From Streptomyces sp. HUAS 15-9 (GTDB taxonomy: Bacteria > Actinomycetota > Actinomycetes > Streptomycetales > Streptomycetaceae): a stretch of DNA of 64,000 bases. The stretch spans positions 6,324,001-6,388,000 of the forward strand of contig NZ_CP106798.1 of NCBI RefSeq assembly GCF_025642155.1, given 5' to 3'. Shown here one piece after another: positions 17,651 to 27,172 of this stretch (positions are counted from its first letter, which is position 1; every line of letters starts with the position of its first letter). Position numbers and translations under genes: made by a program. The notes beneath the pieces were generated by a model. The model had not been told where the DNA came from. It did not search any database and saw only the letters and a list, made by a program, of their open reading frames with translations.

Positions 17651-18985
17651 TCAGATACGCGCGAACGCCTGCTCGATGATGTCGAGGCCCTCGTTCAGCA
17701 GGTCCTCGCCGATGACCAGCGGGGGCAGGAAACGCAGCACGTTGCCGTAGGTGCCACAGGTCAGGACCAGCAGGCCCTCCTGGTGGCAGGCCTTGGCGAG
17801 GGCGGCGGTGGCCTCCGGGTTCGGCTCCTTCGTCGTACGGTCCTTGACCAGCTCGATGGCGATCATCGCGCCACGGCCGCGGACGTCGCCGATGATGTCG
17901 AACTTCTCGGCCATCGCGCCCAGGCGCGCCTTCATGACCGCCTCGATGTTCTTGGCCTTGGCGTTGAGGTCGAGCTCCTTCATGGTCTCGATGGAACCGA
18001 GCGCACCGGCGCAGGCGACCGGGTTGCCGCCGTAGGTGCCGCCGAGGCCGCCCGCGTGCGCGGCGTCCATGATCTCGGCGCGGCCGGTGACGGCGGCGAG
18101 CGGCAGACCGCCCGCGATGCCCTTGGCCGTGGTGATCAGGTCGGGGACGATGCCCTCGTCCTCGCAGGCGAACCACTGGCCGGTGCGGCAGAAGCCCGAC
18201 TGGATCTCGTCGGCGACGAAGACGATGCCGTTGTCGTTGGCGAACTTCACGATCTCCGGCAGGAAGCCCTTGGCCGGCTCGATGAAGCCGCCCTCGCCGA
18301 GCACCGGCTCGATGATGATCGCGGCGATGTTGTCCGCGCCGACCTGCTTGGACATCTGGTCGATGGCCGTCTTGGCGGCCTCGGGGCCCGCGTTCTCCGG
18401 GCCGGTCGGCCAGCGGTAGGCGTAGGCGACCGGGACGCGGTAGACCTCGGGGGCGAAGGGACCGAAGCCGTGCTTGTACGGCATGTTCTTGGCGGTGAGC
18501 GCCATCGTCAGGTTGGTCCGGCCGTGGTAGCCGTGGTCGAACACGACGACGGCCTGGCGCTTGGTGTACGCACGCGCGATCTTGACGGCGTTCTCGACGG
18601 CCTCGGCGCCCGAGTTGAACAGCGCGGACTTCTTGGCATGGTCACCCGGGGTGAGCTCGGCGAGGGCCTCGGCGACCGCCACATAGCCCTCGTACGGGGT
18701 GACCATGAAACAGGTGTGGGTGAAGTCGGCCAGCTGGGCGCTCGCACGGCGTACGACGGCCTCGGCGGAGGCGCCGACCGAGGTCACGGCGATGCCGGAG
18801 CCGAAGTCGATCAGGCGGTTGCCGTCGACGTCCTCGATGATGCCGCCGCCGGCGCGCGCGGTGAACACGGGCAGCACGGAGCCGACGCCCTGCGCGACCA
18901 CGGCGCTGCGGCGGGCCTGCAGCTCCTGCGACTTCGGGCCGGGGATGGCGGTGACGACGCGGCGCTCCTGCGGAAGTGCGCTCAT
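17651..18985 (-). CDS. gabT: 4-aminobutyrate aminotransferase (GABA transaminase)
   Basis: The 444-residue class III aminotransferase converts GABA and 2-oxoglutarate to succinate semialdehyde and glutamate. The PLP-binding Lys is K288 in LITTAKGIAGG, and the cofactor-ring Asp is D259 in FVADEIQSGF. NSGAEAVENAVKIAR at 124-138 is the class III phosphate-binding region. Full length and good conservation point to a functional enzyme. It is transcribed away from the P-loop NTPase gene at 19240. Together with the neighbouring amine oxidase and aldehyde dehydrogenases it completes a putrescine-to-succinate route. Confidence 0.95.
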   Translation of the reverse strand: MSALPQERRVVTAIPGPKSQELQARRSAVVAQGVGSVLPVFTARAGGGIIEDVDGNRLIDFGSGIAVTSVGASAEAVVRRASAQLADFTHTCFMVTPYEGYVAVAEALAELTPGDHAKKSALFNSGAEAVENAVKIARAYTKRQAVVVFDHGYHGRTNLTMALTAKNMPYKHGFGPFAPEVYRVPVAYAYRWPTGPENAGPEAAKTAIDQMSKQVGADNIAAIIIEPVLGEGGFIEPAKGFLPEIVKFANDNGIVFVADEIQSGFCRTGQWFACEDEGIVPDLITTAKGIAGGLPLAAVTGRAEIMDAAHAGGLGGTYGGNPVACAGALGSIETMKELDLNAKAKNIEAVMKARLGAMAEKFDIIGDVRGRGAMIAIELVKDRTTKEPNPEATAALAKACHQEGLLVLTCGTYGNVLRFLPPLVIGEDLLNEGLDIIEQAFARI

Positions 18986-19239
18986 GAGGGGCTCCCGGGG
19001 GTATTACGGACTCTTGTCTACTTTTCTTTTCTCGCAGGCTAGGACCGGGAATGGGGGGCGGGCATGCTCCATGTGGGCGTTGTCGGGACCCGCGGTTGTC
19101 CGCGGTGGACATAGCGGGGCGACGGCGCGGCCGGACCCGGTTCGGCCCGCTCGGCCGCGTAAGCGGTGAACTCCCCTTGCGGGGGCGTTAGATTGACTCG
19201 CTGATGGTGCACGGTACGGCTGGTCAGGGGGAAAGGGCG

Positions 19240-21381
19240 ATGGACAGCGACGGGACGCAGGACACGCGGGGTATGCATGCGAATCCCGTACCGCGTCCGG
19301 CGATGCCACAGGACGCTCCCGCGATGCCCCGCGAGGCGCCCTCGGTACCGCCTCGGCCGACTCATGCCCCGGGGGTTCCGCCGCTGCCCGACGGATCGGC
19401 GTTCCTGGCCTGGCTGCGGGCGCCCCGGCCGGAGGCGGCCCCGGGAATGTGGCGGTTCGGGCACCGGCCGCGGCCGGAGAAGGAGCCGGAGCTCATCCCG
19501 GCTAGGCAACTGCTGAGCGGGGCGCTGATTGCGTTCCTCGTCGGATGGCTGCTCTGGTCGCTGCTGTGGAACGGCTACCTCGGCGGCTGGTGGCTGCTGC
19601 CCTTCAATGCCATGGTGGACTCTTGGACGGCGCCCAACTCGTACAGCCGCGTAATGTTCGGTTATGCGTGGTACGTCGTTGTTGCGCTTGCGATCATGAT
19701 CACTGTGGGCCGACTCGGCCGCTGGGGTGAGGTCTGGCGGCGCTACGGGCCCCCTGCCTGGACCCAGGCCGAGCCCACGATGGAGAAACCGCCCGCTCCG
19801 GAGGAAGACCCCGCCCAGTGGCCCCACCTGCGCGCCGCCGGGGCTGCCGACGCCGCCGACCGGCTCGCCGCCGATGCCCGCTCCGGGCTCATGCGGGACG
19901 TCGACCTGGCCCGCATCGCCCGCGCCTGGCAGGGCGTGCGCAGCGGTCGGCACAGCCTCGCCGCCTTCACCGCCGCCGTCGTCAAGGACGGCGCCGCCGC
20001 CTGTCTGCACCCCTCGGGGGAGCGAGACCTGCTAGGCCGCCTCGCCCGGCACGACCTGGTCACGGGGCAGGTGCGGCTCGGGACCACCGCGGACGACCCG
20101 CGCAACCCCTACCACTACCGCGGCTCCGGACTCGCCCTCGGCCCCGACCTGCTCGGCACCTCCCTGCTCGCCGTGGGCCCGGCCGGCTCCGGCAAGACCG
20201 GCAGTGTCGTACGGCCGCTCGCGGAGTCGCTGTGCCTGCATGCGCTCGCCGGACGAGCCTCCGTCGTGGTGGTCGGCGGGGCAGGCGCCGGGCTCGGCAC
20301 GGCCGATGCGTACGACGTCGTCGTACGGATCGCCCACCCCGAATCCGTGTACGACCTTGACCTTTACGGCGGCACCACCGACCCGGATGAGGCCGCCGCC
20401 ATACTCGCCGAAGCCCTCGTCGGCGACCTCGCCGACCCGCACCCGGGAGGCGACAGCCGTCGTTCCACCACCGTCCTTGCCCAGCTGCTCGGACCTTTCC
20501 GGGCGGTCCACGCCCGCTTCCCCTCCGTACCGGAGCTGCGTCAGCTGCTCGACGGAACCCCTGGTCCGCTGGCCGCGCTCCGCAAGGCGCTGCAGGACAC
20601 CGGGCAGGAGTTGCTGCTGCGCGAACTCGACGCGCGCGAGCGGCAGATGGACCACCCCGGGGACGTGGGTGCGGTGCTCGCCGACCGGATCGCGTTGCTC
20701 GACCGGCCTGCCTTCGCCGGGTTCTTCGACACCTCCGGGCAGTCCCGGCCCTTCTCGCTCCAGGCGCTTGACCACCCGGTGCGGGTCCGTATCGACCTGC
20801 CCGAGCGCGGGCACGCGGACGCCTCGCGGATCCTGGCGCGGCTGGTGCTCGCCCAGTTCACGGCGAGCGTCACGGTGCGGGAGGACCGGTCGCTGTTCGC
20901 CTGTCTGCTCCTGGACGACGCGACCGGAGCGGTGACCCCGGAGGCCGTGCGTGGGATCCAGCGGCTGCGCTCCGCCAATGCCGGTGCCGTGCTCACTCTG
21001 CGCACCCTGGACGACGTACCGCGCCCGCTGCGCGGGCCGCTGCTGGGTGCCGCGGGATGCCGGATGGCCCTGTCCGGGCTCACCCCGTGGGACGGTCAGG
21101 ACTTCGCCGAGGTGTGGGGCAAGGAGTGGACCGAGGCGCGGGACGTGACCGACCGGCAGATCATCGCCGAGACTCCGGCCGGCAAGGCGGTGCATGTGCT
21201 GCGCCGGGTGATCACCGGCAAGGCGCCGACCGCCCGGGCGGTGACCGTCCGGCAGGTCGAGCGGGAGCGCTGGTCCGCGTCCGAGCTGGCGCACGGGGTG
21301 CCGCCGGGGCACGCGGTGCTGTCGCTGACGAACGTCAAGGGCGAGCACGCCCCGCCCCTGCTGGTGGATCTCACGGGCTGA
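19240..21381 (+). CDS. Membrane-anchored P-loop NTPase of unknown role (VirD4/FtsK-like)
   Basis: The 713-residue protein starts with a disordered Pro-rich region (1-55). Two hydrophobic segments follow (about 90-118, LLSGALIAFLVGWLLWSL; and 138-160, YAWYVVVALAIMITVG), then a large cytoplasmic domain. The domain has Walker A GPAGSGKTG (about 313-321) and a candidate Walker B FACLLLDDAT (about 550). The layout resembles coupling-protein or FtsK/VirD4-type ATPases, but it is too divergent for a function. ATG 19240, preceded by AGGGGGAAAGGG, was preferred to ATG 19204, which lacks a ribosome binding site. It separates gabT from the PucR gene and is followed by pucR in the same direction after 118 bp. 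Confidence 0.75.
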   Translation: MDSDGTQDTRGMHANPVPRPAMPQDAPAMPREAPSVPPRPTHAPGVPPLPDGSAFLAWLRAPRPEAAPGMWRFGHRPRPEKEPELIPARQLLSGALIAFLVGWLLWSLLWNGYLGGWWLLPFNAMVDSWTAPNSYSRVMFGYAWYVVVALAIMITVGRLGRWGEVWRRYGPPAWTQAEPTMEKPPAPEEDPAQWPHLRAAGAADAADRLAADARSGLMRDVDLARIARAWQGVRSGRHSLAAFTAAVVKDGAAACLHPSGERDLLGRLARHDLVTGQVRLGTTADDPRNPYHYRGSGLALGPDLLGTSLLAVGPAGSGKTGSVVRPLAESLCLHALAGRASVVVVGGAGAGLGTADAYDVVVRIAHPESVYDLDLYGGTTDPDEAAAILAEALVGDLADPHPGGDSRRSTTVLAQLLGPFRAVHARFPSVPELRQLLDGTPGPLAALRKALQDTGQELLLRELDARERQMDHPGDVGAVLADRIALLDRPAFAGFFDTSGQSRPFSLQALDHPVRVRIDLPERGHADASRILARLVLAQFTASVTVREDRSLFACLLLDDATGAVTPEAVRGIQRLRSANAGAVLTLRTLDDVPRPLRGPLLGAAGCRMALSGLTPWDGQDFAEVWGKEWTEARDVTDRQIIAETPAGKAVHVLRRVITGKAPTARAVTVRQVERERWSASELAHGVPPGHAVLSLTNVKGEHAPPLLVDLTG

Positions 21382-21499
21382 GGTCCGACCATGAGGCCAC
21401 CCGGTCTCCATACGGTGAGGCAGAATCGGCATAGGCTGTTCATACGAAGCGGCCAAATGATCGCAATGGTCACCCGATCTCCCCAGACCTGAAGGCCTC

Positions 21500-23173
21500 A
21501 TGCCCCCGACGCTCGCCTCGCTCGTCCACCACTCCGCGCTCAAGCTGACCGTGCGGGCGGGCGAGGACCGCCTGGACGTACCCGTCCGCTGGGCGCACGG
21601 CAGCGAGCTGGCCGACCCCGTGCCCTACATGGAGGGCGGGGAACTGCTGCTGATCACCGCGCTGAAGCTGGATGCCGAGGACCCCGAGGCGATGCGCCGG
21701 TATGTGAAGCGGCTGGTCGGCGCCGGAGTCGTCGGGCTCGGGTTCGCCGTCGGCGTCAACTACGACGAGATCCCCCAGGCCCTGGTCGACGCGGCCGAAC
21801 AGGAGGGCCTGCCCCTGCTGGAGGTGCCGCGCCGCACCCCCTTCCTCGCGATCAGCAAGGCCGTGTCCGCCGCGATCGCCGCCGACCAGTACCGCGCGGT
21901 CACGGCCGGGTTCGCCGCCCAGCGGGAGCTGACCAGGCAGGCGCTGATCGCGGGCCCGGAGGGACTGCTCGCCGCGCTCGCCGCGCAGGTCGACGGCTGG
22001 ACGGCCCTGTACGACGCCTCGGGCGCCGTCGTCGCGACCGCGCCGGAATGGGCCGGGCGGCGCGCGGCACGGATCACCGCGGACGTGGAGCGGCTGCGGG
22101 AGCGGCCCGCGCCCGCCTCCTCGGTGGTCGGCAGCCCGGAGACCGAGGACCGCGTCGAACTGCACTCCCTGGGCACCGGCAGGCGCCCGCGGGCCGCACT
22201 CGCCGTCGGCACCGCCGCCGCCCTCGGCACCGCCGAGCGGTACGCCGTCCACTCCGCGATCGCCCTGCTCACCCTCACCACCGAGCGCTCCCGCTCGCTG
22301 CAGGCGGCCGAGCAGCGGATCGGCGCGGCCGTGCTGCGGATGCTGCTGGCCGGGCAGCCGGACCACGCCCGTGCCGTCGCCGGGGGTCTGTACGGCGGGC
22401 TCCTGGACGCGCCGTTCCGGGTGATCCTCGCCGAGCCGGTGTCCGCGTCGGCCGCCCGAGCACACGCGGACGCCCACGCCCACTCGGGCGTGCCGGTACC
22501 GGTGGCCAAGCCCAGCCCGGCCGGCGCGCTGGCCGCCGCCGACGCGGGCGGCGATCCGCTGGGCGGGCTCGCGGAGACCGTGGAGGCCGCCGCCGCGCGC
22601 TCCGGGGAGGCCGTGCTGGTCGTCCCCGAGGGGGAGCGGCTGGTCGTGCTGGCCGGGGACGGGGGAGCGGCGGTCACCGCATGCACGGAGTACGCGCAGG
22701 CGCTGGAGGCGGCACGGGCCGTACCCGAACAGGCCGCAGTGGACGAGGACGAGCTGGTCGTGGGCCTGTCGGCGCCGGCCGGGCCGATCGCCGCGGCCGC
22801 CGCGTACAAGCAGGCCGAACAGGCGCTGTCGGTGGCCCGGCGGCGCGGGCGGGTGCTCGTGGAGCACGAGCAGCTGGCGGCGGGCTCGGTGCTGCCGCTG
22901 CTGGCCGACGACGCGGTGAAGGCGTTCGCGGACGGCCTGCTGCGCCCGCTGTACGAGCACGACGCGATCGGGCGCGGCGACCTGGTGGCCTCCCTGCGCG
23001 CCTGGCTCTCCCGGCACGGCCAGTGGGACGCGGCCGCGGCCGACCTCGGTGTGCACCGACACACGCTGCGGTACCGGATGCGAAGGGTCGAGGAGATCCT
23101 GGGCCGCTCCCTGGACGATCCGGACGTACGGATGGAGCTGTGGCTGGCCCTGAAGGCGACCACCCCCGAGTAG
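21500..23173 (+). CDS. PucR-family transcriptional regulator
   Basis: The 557-residue protein has the PucR N-terminal sensing domain (about 1-125; RWAHGSELADPVPYMEGGE is typical). A long central region follows, then a C-terminal CdaR/PucR helix-turn-helix (about 500-550; DLGVHRHTLRYRMRRVEEI). PucR regulators control purine, amino-acid or GABA/polyamine catabolism. Its position between gabT and the second aldehyde dehydrogenase makes regulation of the GABA/polyamine genes the best inference. The start at ATG 21500 gives the expected N-terminus. A repeat-rich intergenic segment follows it. Confidence 0.88.
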   Translation: MPPTLASLVHHSALKLTVRAGEDRLDVPVRWAHGSELADPVPYMEGGELLLITALKLDAEDPEAMRRYVKRLVGAGVVGLGFAVGVNYDEIPQALVDAAEQEGLPLLEVPRRTPFLAISKAVSAAIAADQYRAVTAGFAAQRELTRQALIAGPEGLLAALAAQVDGWTALYDASGAVVATAPEWAGRRAARITADVERLRERPAPASSVVGSPETEDRVELHSLGTGRRPRAALAVGTAAALGTAERYAVHSAIALLTLTTERSRSLQAAEQRIGAAVLRMLLAGQPDHARAVAGGLYGGLLDAPFRVILAEPVSASAARAHADAHAHSGVPVPVAKPSPAGALAAADAGGDPLGGLAETVEAAAARSGEAVLVVPEGERLVVLAGDGGAAVTACTEYAQALEAARAVPEQAAVDEDELVVGLSAPAGPIAAAAAYKQAEQALSVARRRGRVLVEHEQLAAGSVLPLLADDAVKAFADGLLRPLYEHDAIGRGDLVASLRAWLSRHGQWDAAAADLGVHRHTLRYRMRRVEEILGRSLDDPDVRMELWLALKATTPE

Positions 23174-23485
23174 CCGCACAAAGACAGCCCGTCTGGGGGT
23201 ACCCCCTGCTCGCAGAGCTTGGGGGAGTTTGAGGACGAGGCCGTTCAGGCCTATGGGGGTCCCGGGGGCGGAGCCCCCTGGCGGGGTCGAAGGCGCGGAG
23301 CCCCTGGGACGGGACGGGTAGGGGCGGCGGGGGCGGAAAACTCCCGGCCCCAGCCCCCCACCACGCCAATCCGGCACATCCCCACCCCCCACCACTACGA
23401 CTCGGACAAGCGCCCCCCGCGCACCCCCGCCCTACCGTGGGACACGAACGCACATCCCCAACGCGGAAAGGCCGGGACTCGCACA
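23174..23485. repeat. GC-rich palindromic intergenic repeat
   Basis: The 312-bp gap holds no gene. It contains GGGGGTACCCCC (23195-23206), then a GCAGAGCTTGGGGGAGTTTGA block. GGGGGC/GCCCCC (23264-23269 with 23273-23278) and further GGAGCCCC words follow, and the repeat-like stretch runs to about 23350. I recall near-identical sequence dispersed between genes in many Streptomyces genomes, where it probably acts as a REP-like element or terminator; that recollection is unverified. The remaining bases carry the promoter of the downstream aldehyde dehydrogenase gene. Confidence 0.6.
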
Positions 23486-24931
23486 ATGACTTCCACCCAC
23501 GCCTTCTGGCTCGCCGGCCGCCAGGTCACCGGCGAGGACACCTTCGACGTCACCTCCCCGTGGGACGGCCGACTCGTCGGCAAGGTCAGCGTGCCGACGG
23601 ACGCCCAGGTCGAGGAGGCCGTGGCCGCCGCGTACGCCGTGCGGGACGAGTTCGCCGCCACCCCGGCCCATGTGCGCGCCGCCGCCCTGGACCACGTCAG
23701 CAAGCGCCTGGCCGAGCGCACCGAGGAGATCGCCCAGCTGATCTCCGCCGAGAACGGCAAGCCGATCAAGTGGGCGCGCGGCGAGGTCGGCCGTGCCGTG
23801 TCCGTGTTCCGGTTCGCGGCCGAGGAGGCCCGGCGGTTCAACGGCGGCGAGGCCCAGCGCCTCGACACCGACCTCGGCGGCCAGGGGCGCCTCGCGCTCA
23901 CCCGCCGCTTCCCGAAGGGCGTCGTGCTCGGCATCGCGCCGTTCAACTTCCCGCTGAACCTGTGCGCCCACAAGGTCGCTCCGGCGATCGCCGTCGGCGC
24001 GCCGATCATCCTGAAGCCCGCCCCGGCCACCCCGCTCTCCGGCCTGATCCTCGGCGAGCTGCTCGCCGAGACCGACCTGCCGGCCGGTTCCTGGAGCGTG
24101 CTGCCGGTCGCCAACGACCGCATGCCCGCCCTGGTCCAGGACGAGCGTCTGCCCGTCATCTCCTTCACCGGCTCCGACAAGGTCGGCTACGCGATCATGG
24201 ACTCGGTGCCGCGCAAGCACTGCACCCTGGAGCTGGGCGGCAACGGCGCGGCCGTCGTCCTCGGTGACTTCGCGAGCGACGCGGACCTGGACTGGGCCGC
24301 GACCCGCATCGCGACCTTCTCCAACTACCAGGGCGGCCAGTCCTGTATCTCGGTGCAGCGCGTGATCGTCGACGCCTCCGTCCACGACCGTCTGCTGCCG
24401 CGCATCGTCGCCGCCGTCGAGGCTCAGGCCACCGGCGACCCGTCCGACGACAAGACGGACGTCGGCCCGCTGGTCAGCGAGGCCGCCGCCGAGCGCGTCG
24501 AGTCCTGGGTGAAGGAGGCCGTCGAGGCCGGCGCCACCCTGCTCACCGGCGGTGACCGCGACGGCGCCTCCTACGCGCCGACCGTCCTCACCGACGTCCC
24601 GGCCGACACCACCATCGCCTGCGAGGAGGTCTTCGGACCGGTCCTCACCGTGCAGAAGGTGGACGGCGAGGCCGAGGCCTTCGCGGCGGTCAACTCCTCC
24701 AAGTACGGCCTGCAGGCGGGCGTGTTCACCCATGACCTCCAGGTCGCCTTCCGCGCCCACCGCGCGCTGGAGGTCGGCGGTGTGGTCATCGGCGACGTGC
24801 CGTCCTACCGCGCGGACCAGATGCCGTACGGCGGTGCCAAGCAGTCCGGTGTCGGCCGTGAGGGCGTGAAGTTCGCGATGGACGACTACACCTACGAGCG
24901 CGTGCTGGTCCTCACCGGACTCGCCCTCTAG
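23486..24931 (+). CDS. NAD(P)-dependent aldehyde dehydrogenase
   Basis: The 481-residue protein carries the family's catalytic Glu at about 249 (TLELGGNG), Cys at about 287 (GGQSCISVQ) and the cofactor motif FTGSDKVG. The Rossmann region (LGIAPFNFPLNL) is intact. It is clearly different from the 6016 enzyme and lies next to pucR and gabT, so oxidation of succinate semialdehyde or a related aldehyde is a reasonable inference, not shown by the sequence. The ATG at 23486 was chosen because homology-like sequence (FWLAGRQVTGEDTFDV) starts there; GGAAAGG lies 14 bases before it. A strong terminator follows. Confidence 0.88.
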   Translation: MTSTHAFWLAGRQVTGEDTFDVTSPWDGRLVGKVSVPTDAQVEEAVAAAYAVRDEFAATPAHVRAAALDHVSKRLAERTEEIAQLISAENGKPIKWARGEVGRAVSVFRFAAEEARRFNGGEAQRLDTDLGGQGRLALTRRFPKGVVLGIAPFNFPLNLCAHKVAPAIAVGAPIILKPAPATPLSGLILGELLAETDLPAGSWSVLPVANDRMPALVQDERLPVISFTGSDKVGYAIMDSVPRKHCTLELGGNGAAVVLGDFASDADLDWAATRIATFSNYQGGQSCISVQRVIVDASVHDRLLPRIVAAVEAQATGDPSDDKTDVGPLVSEAAAERVESWVKEAVEAGATLLTGGDRDGASYAPTVLTDVPADTTIACEEVFGPVLTVQKVDGEAEAFAAVNSSKYGLQAGVFTHDLQVAFRAHRALEVGGVVIGDVPSYRADQMPYGGAKQSGVGREGVKFAMDDYTYERVLVLTGLAL

Positions 24932-24970
24932 ACCACGTAGTTCACGGGACCGATTTCACCCAGGTCCCCC

Positions 24971-25012
24971 GAAGGGGCCCGGCACCGATGCCTTCCGGTG
25001 CCGGGCCCCTTC
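24971..25012 (+). terminator. Rho-independent-like terminator after aldehyde dehydrogenase gene
   Basis: A perfect 17-bp stem pairs 24971-24987 with 24996-25012 around an 8-base loop. It begins 40 bp after the aldehyde dehydrogenase stop. On the other strand it also lies just past the end of the convergent GH3 remnant, so it may terminate both. No T tract follows, as usual in Streptomyces. Confidence 0.8.
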
Positions 25013-25036
25013 TCCGTGCCGGCCCCCTCCGGACCC

Positions 25037-25994
25037 TCAACCGGAGAAGCCGACGTGCGCGAGCCGCGCACCGGCCCGCGCAGCCTGACGCGGACGTCGT
25101 GCACGCCCTCGGTGACGATCCCGGCGCCGAGCGTCCGGTACTCGTACGGACCGGGCGTGTCCGGCACCAGCGTGACCAGCCACCGGGCCGCCGTCCAGGA
25201 ACAGTTCGACCATGCCCTCGCCCGCCACCTGGACCGTCACCTCCGTCACGCCGTCACCGAAGTCGCAGTCCCGGTAGGCGAGTTCGCCGCTGCCGCCGTC
25301 CACCGGGGTGACCGCGTCCCCCGACACCTTCGTGCGGTCGACTATGGCGATGCCGGACTGCTCGTCGAAGCCGGCCGCGTCCAGGCCGAGTTCGCACACC
25401 GGACGCGGCACCGCGGGCTCGCCGTCGAGGAGGACGGTCGTACGCAGCCGGACGTCCTCACTGGACGCGCCGACCAGCAGGTCGTACGGCTCCAGACGCC
25501 ACCGGCCCAGGGCCATGTCCCAGAACTCGAAGGCGGACAGCGGTACTTGGCAGGTCAGCTCCGTCCGTGCGCCCGTCTCGTTGTTGTGCGCCAGCCAGTG
25601 CTTGAGGACCGGCGCGGTGCGCCAGTACACCGGGTGGTCGCCGCGCAGGCCGTGCGTGTAGGCGGTGGCGATCGCCGAGGTCAGCTTCGGGTCCTCGGAG
25701 TAGCCTTCCTCGTTGCGGCCCCACAGCGGGTGGCGCAGCAGATTGACCGTCGGGGACCAGACGTTGAGGCCCACGCGCTCGTCGTGGGCGCGCATCGCTC
25801 GGACCTCCCTGGACACCGCCTCGCCCACGCGCCGCACCGGGCCACCGATACGCGCCCGGACCCCACGGCTCGATGCGCACGCTCTCCTGACGGCCGCTCC
25901 ACTCCAGCGCGCCGTCCCGCTCGCGGAAGGTGCCGACGGTGGGTGACGACTGCGCGAGGCTCACCTGGGACTGGTTTTCGGCAGGCGGATTCAC
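25037..25994 (-). pseudogene. Composite remnant of GH31 and GH3 glycosidase genes
   Basis: This is a decayed locus read on the minus strand. It begins at a GTG (25994) with an N-terminus typical of GH31 alpha-xylosidases (FRERDGALEWSGRQ, VRIEPWGP). A small deletion shifts the frame before VRARIGGPV. Directly after that, GH3 beta-glucosidase sequence begins (GLNVWSPTVNLLRHPLWGRN, YSEDP, LKHWLAHNNET). Several hundred residues of the GH3 core are then missing, and sequence resumes in its C-terminal Fn3-like domain (FEFWDMALGRWRLEPYDLLVG). A CBM6-like tail follows (VELFLDGG), with two compensating frameshifts near 25190 and 25070 before the original end (HVGFSG). At least two deletions and three frameshifts exclude function. 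A GTG at 25837 keeps a 266-codon ORF open. Confidence 0.8.
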
Positions 25995-26046
25995 GAAGGG
26001 TGCTCCCGAAACGACATGAGGTGCCCCGCAGGGCAGCGAGGGCTGG

Positions 26047-27069
26047 TCAGGAGGAGGCGGGGGCGGCCGGGGCCGGACCCGAGCTGGCTCGCACCGTCAA
26101 CTCGGGTGCGATCAGCACGACTTCGTCGGTTCCGCGGCCGTCGAGCTTGGCCACCAGATGCTCCACGGCGTACCGGCCCATCTCCTGGGCGGGGATGGCC
26201 ACGGACGTCAGCCGCGCCGACGCCTGGACGGCGACCTGCTCCGGGCAGATCGCGACCACGGACACGTCCTCGGGCACGGCCCGGCCCTGCTGGCGCAGCA
26301 GGGCGAGCAGCGGCTCGACCGCGGACTCGTTCTGCATGACGAACCCGGTGGTGCCCGGACGCTCGTCGAAGATCCGGGCGAGGGTGACGGCCATCGCGTC
26401 GTACCCGCCCTCGCATGGGCGGTGCAGCACCCGAAGGCCCAGCTCCCGAGCGCGGGAACGGAGTCCGTCGAGGGTGCGCTCGGCGAAGCCGGTGTGCCGT
26501 TCGTAGACCGCGGGCGCCTCTCCGACGACGGCGATGTCGCGGTGACCGAGCTTGGCCAGGTGTTCGACGCACAGGGCGCCCGTCGCCGCGAAGTCCAGGT
26601 CGACGCAGGTCAGACCGGTGGTGTCGACGGGCAGCCCGATGAGGACGGACGGCTGGTCGGTGCCTCGTAGCAGCGGGAGCCGCTCGTCCTCCAGTTCGAC
26701 GTCCATCAGGATCATCGCGTCGGCGAGCCCGCTGCCGGTGACCCGGCGCACCGCGTCCGGCCCCTCCTCGCCGGTGAGCAGCAGGACGTCGTACCCGTGG
26801 GTGCGGGCCGTGGTGGCCACCGCGATGGCGATCTCCATCATCACCGGCACGTACATGTCGGTCCGCAGCGGAATCATCAGCGCGATGATGTTCGACCGGC
26901 TGCTGGCCAGGGCGCGGGCGCCCGCGTTCGGGTGGTAGCCGAGCTCCCGGATGCTCTGCTCGACCCGCTGCCGGGTGATGGCGGAGATGGACCGCTTGCC
27001 GCTGAGGACATAGCTCACCGTGCTCGCGGAGACTCCGGCGTGCTGGGCGACCTCGGCGAGGGTGACCAT
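26047..27069 (-). CDS. LacI-family transcriptional repressor
   Basis: The 340-residue regulator has an N-terminal helix-turn-helix (MVTLAEVAQHAGVSASTVSY), hinge (LGYHPNAGARAL) and a periplasmic-binding-protein-like ligand domain (about 60-330). It should bind the two palindromes in its own promoter region and respond to an oligosaccharide. The ATG at 27069, with GGAGAG seven bases before it, gives the canonical LacI start; the frame is open further upstream. It is divergent from the GH12 glucanase gene and is followed at 53 bp by the GH31/GH3 remnant, so it probably governed the whole glucan locus and autoregulates. Confidence 0.92.
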   Translation of the reverse strand: MVTLAEVAQHAGVSASTVSYVLSGKRSISAITRQRVEQSIRELGYHPNAGARALASSRSNIIALMIPLRTDMYVPVMMEIAIAVATTARTHGYDVLLLTGEEGPDAVRRVTGSGLADAMILMDVELEDERLPLLRGTDQPSVLIGLPVDTTGLTCVDLDFAATGALCVEHLAKLGHRDIAVVGEAPAVYERHTGFAERTLDGLRSRARELGLRVLHRPCEGGYDAMAVTLARIFDERPGTTGFVMQNESAVEPLLALLRQQGRAVPEDVSVVAICPEQVAVQASARLTSVAIPAQEMGRYAVEHLVAKLDGRGTDEVVLIAPELTVRASSGPAPAAPASS

Positions 27070-27084
27070 CCAGCTCTCCAAGGT

Positions 27085-27102
27085 TTGTGAAGCGCTTCGA
27101 CA
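27085..27102. promoter_or_regulatory. LacI-type operator, imperfect
   Basis: The core GAAGCGCTTC (27089-27098) is a 10-bp perfect palindrome with a central CG, as expected for LacI/CebR-type operators; the right flank continues GACA as in the second site. It lies 16-33 bp upstream of the lacI start, suited to autoregulation. Confidence 0.7.
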
Positions 27103-27172
27103 GTGCGCATTGCTGACAAGGGTGAGTGAGGGTGTCTCGACAGTAGCTTCAGCGGGGTGGGTGTCCATAGGT

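Noticed and set aside
25037..25837. 266-codon ORF taken as a normal hypothetical protein
   Set aside because: It joins GH3 fragments with a large internal deletion and frameshifts at its end, so it is a pseudogene remnant.
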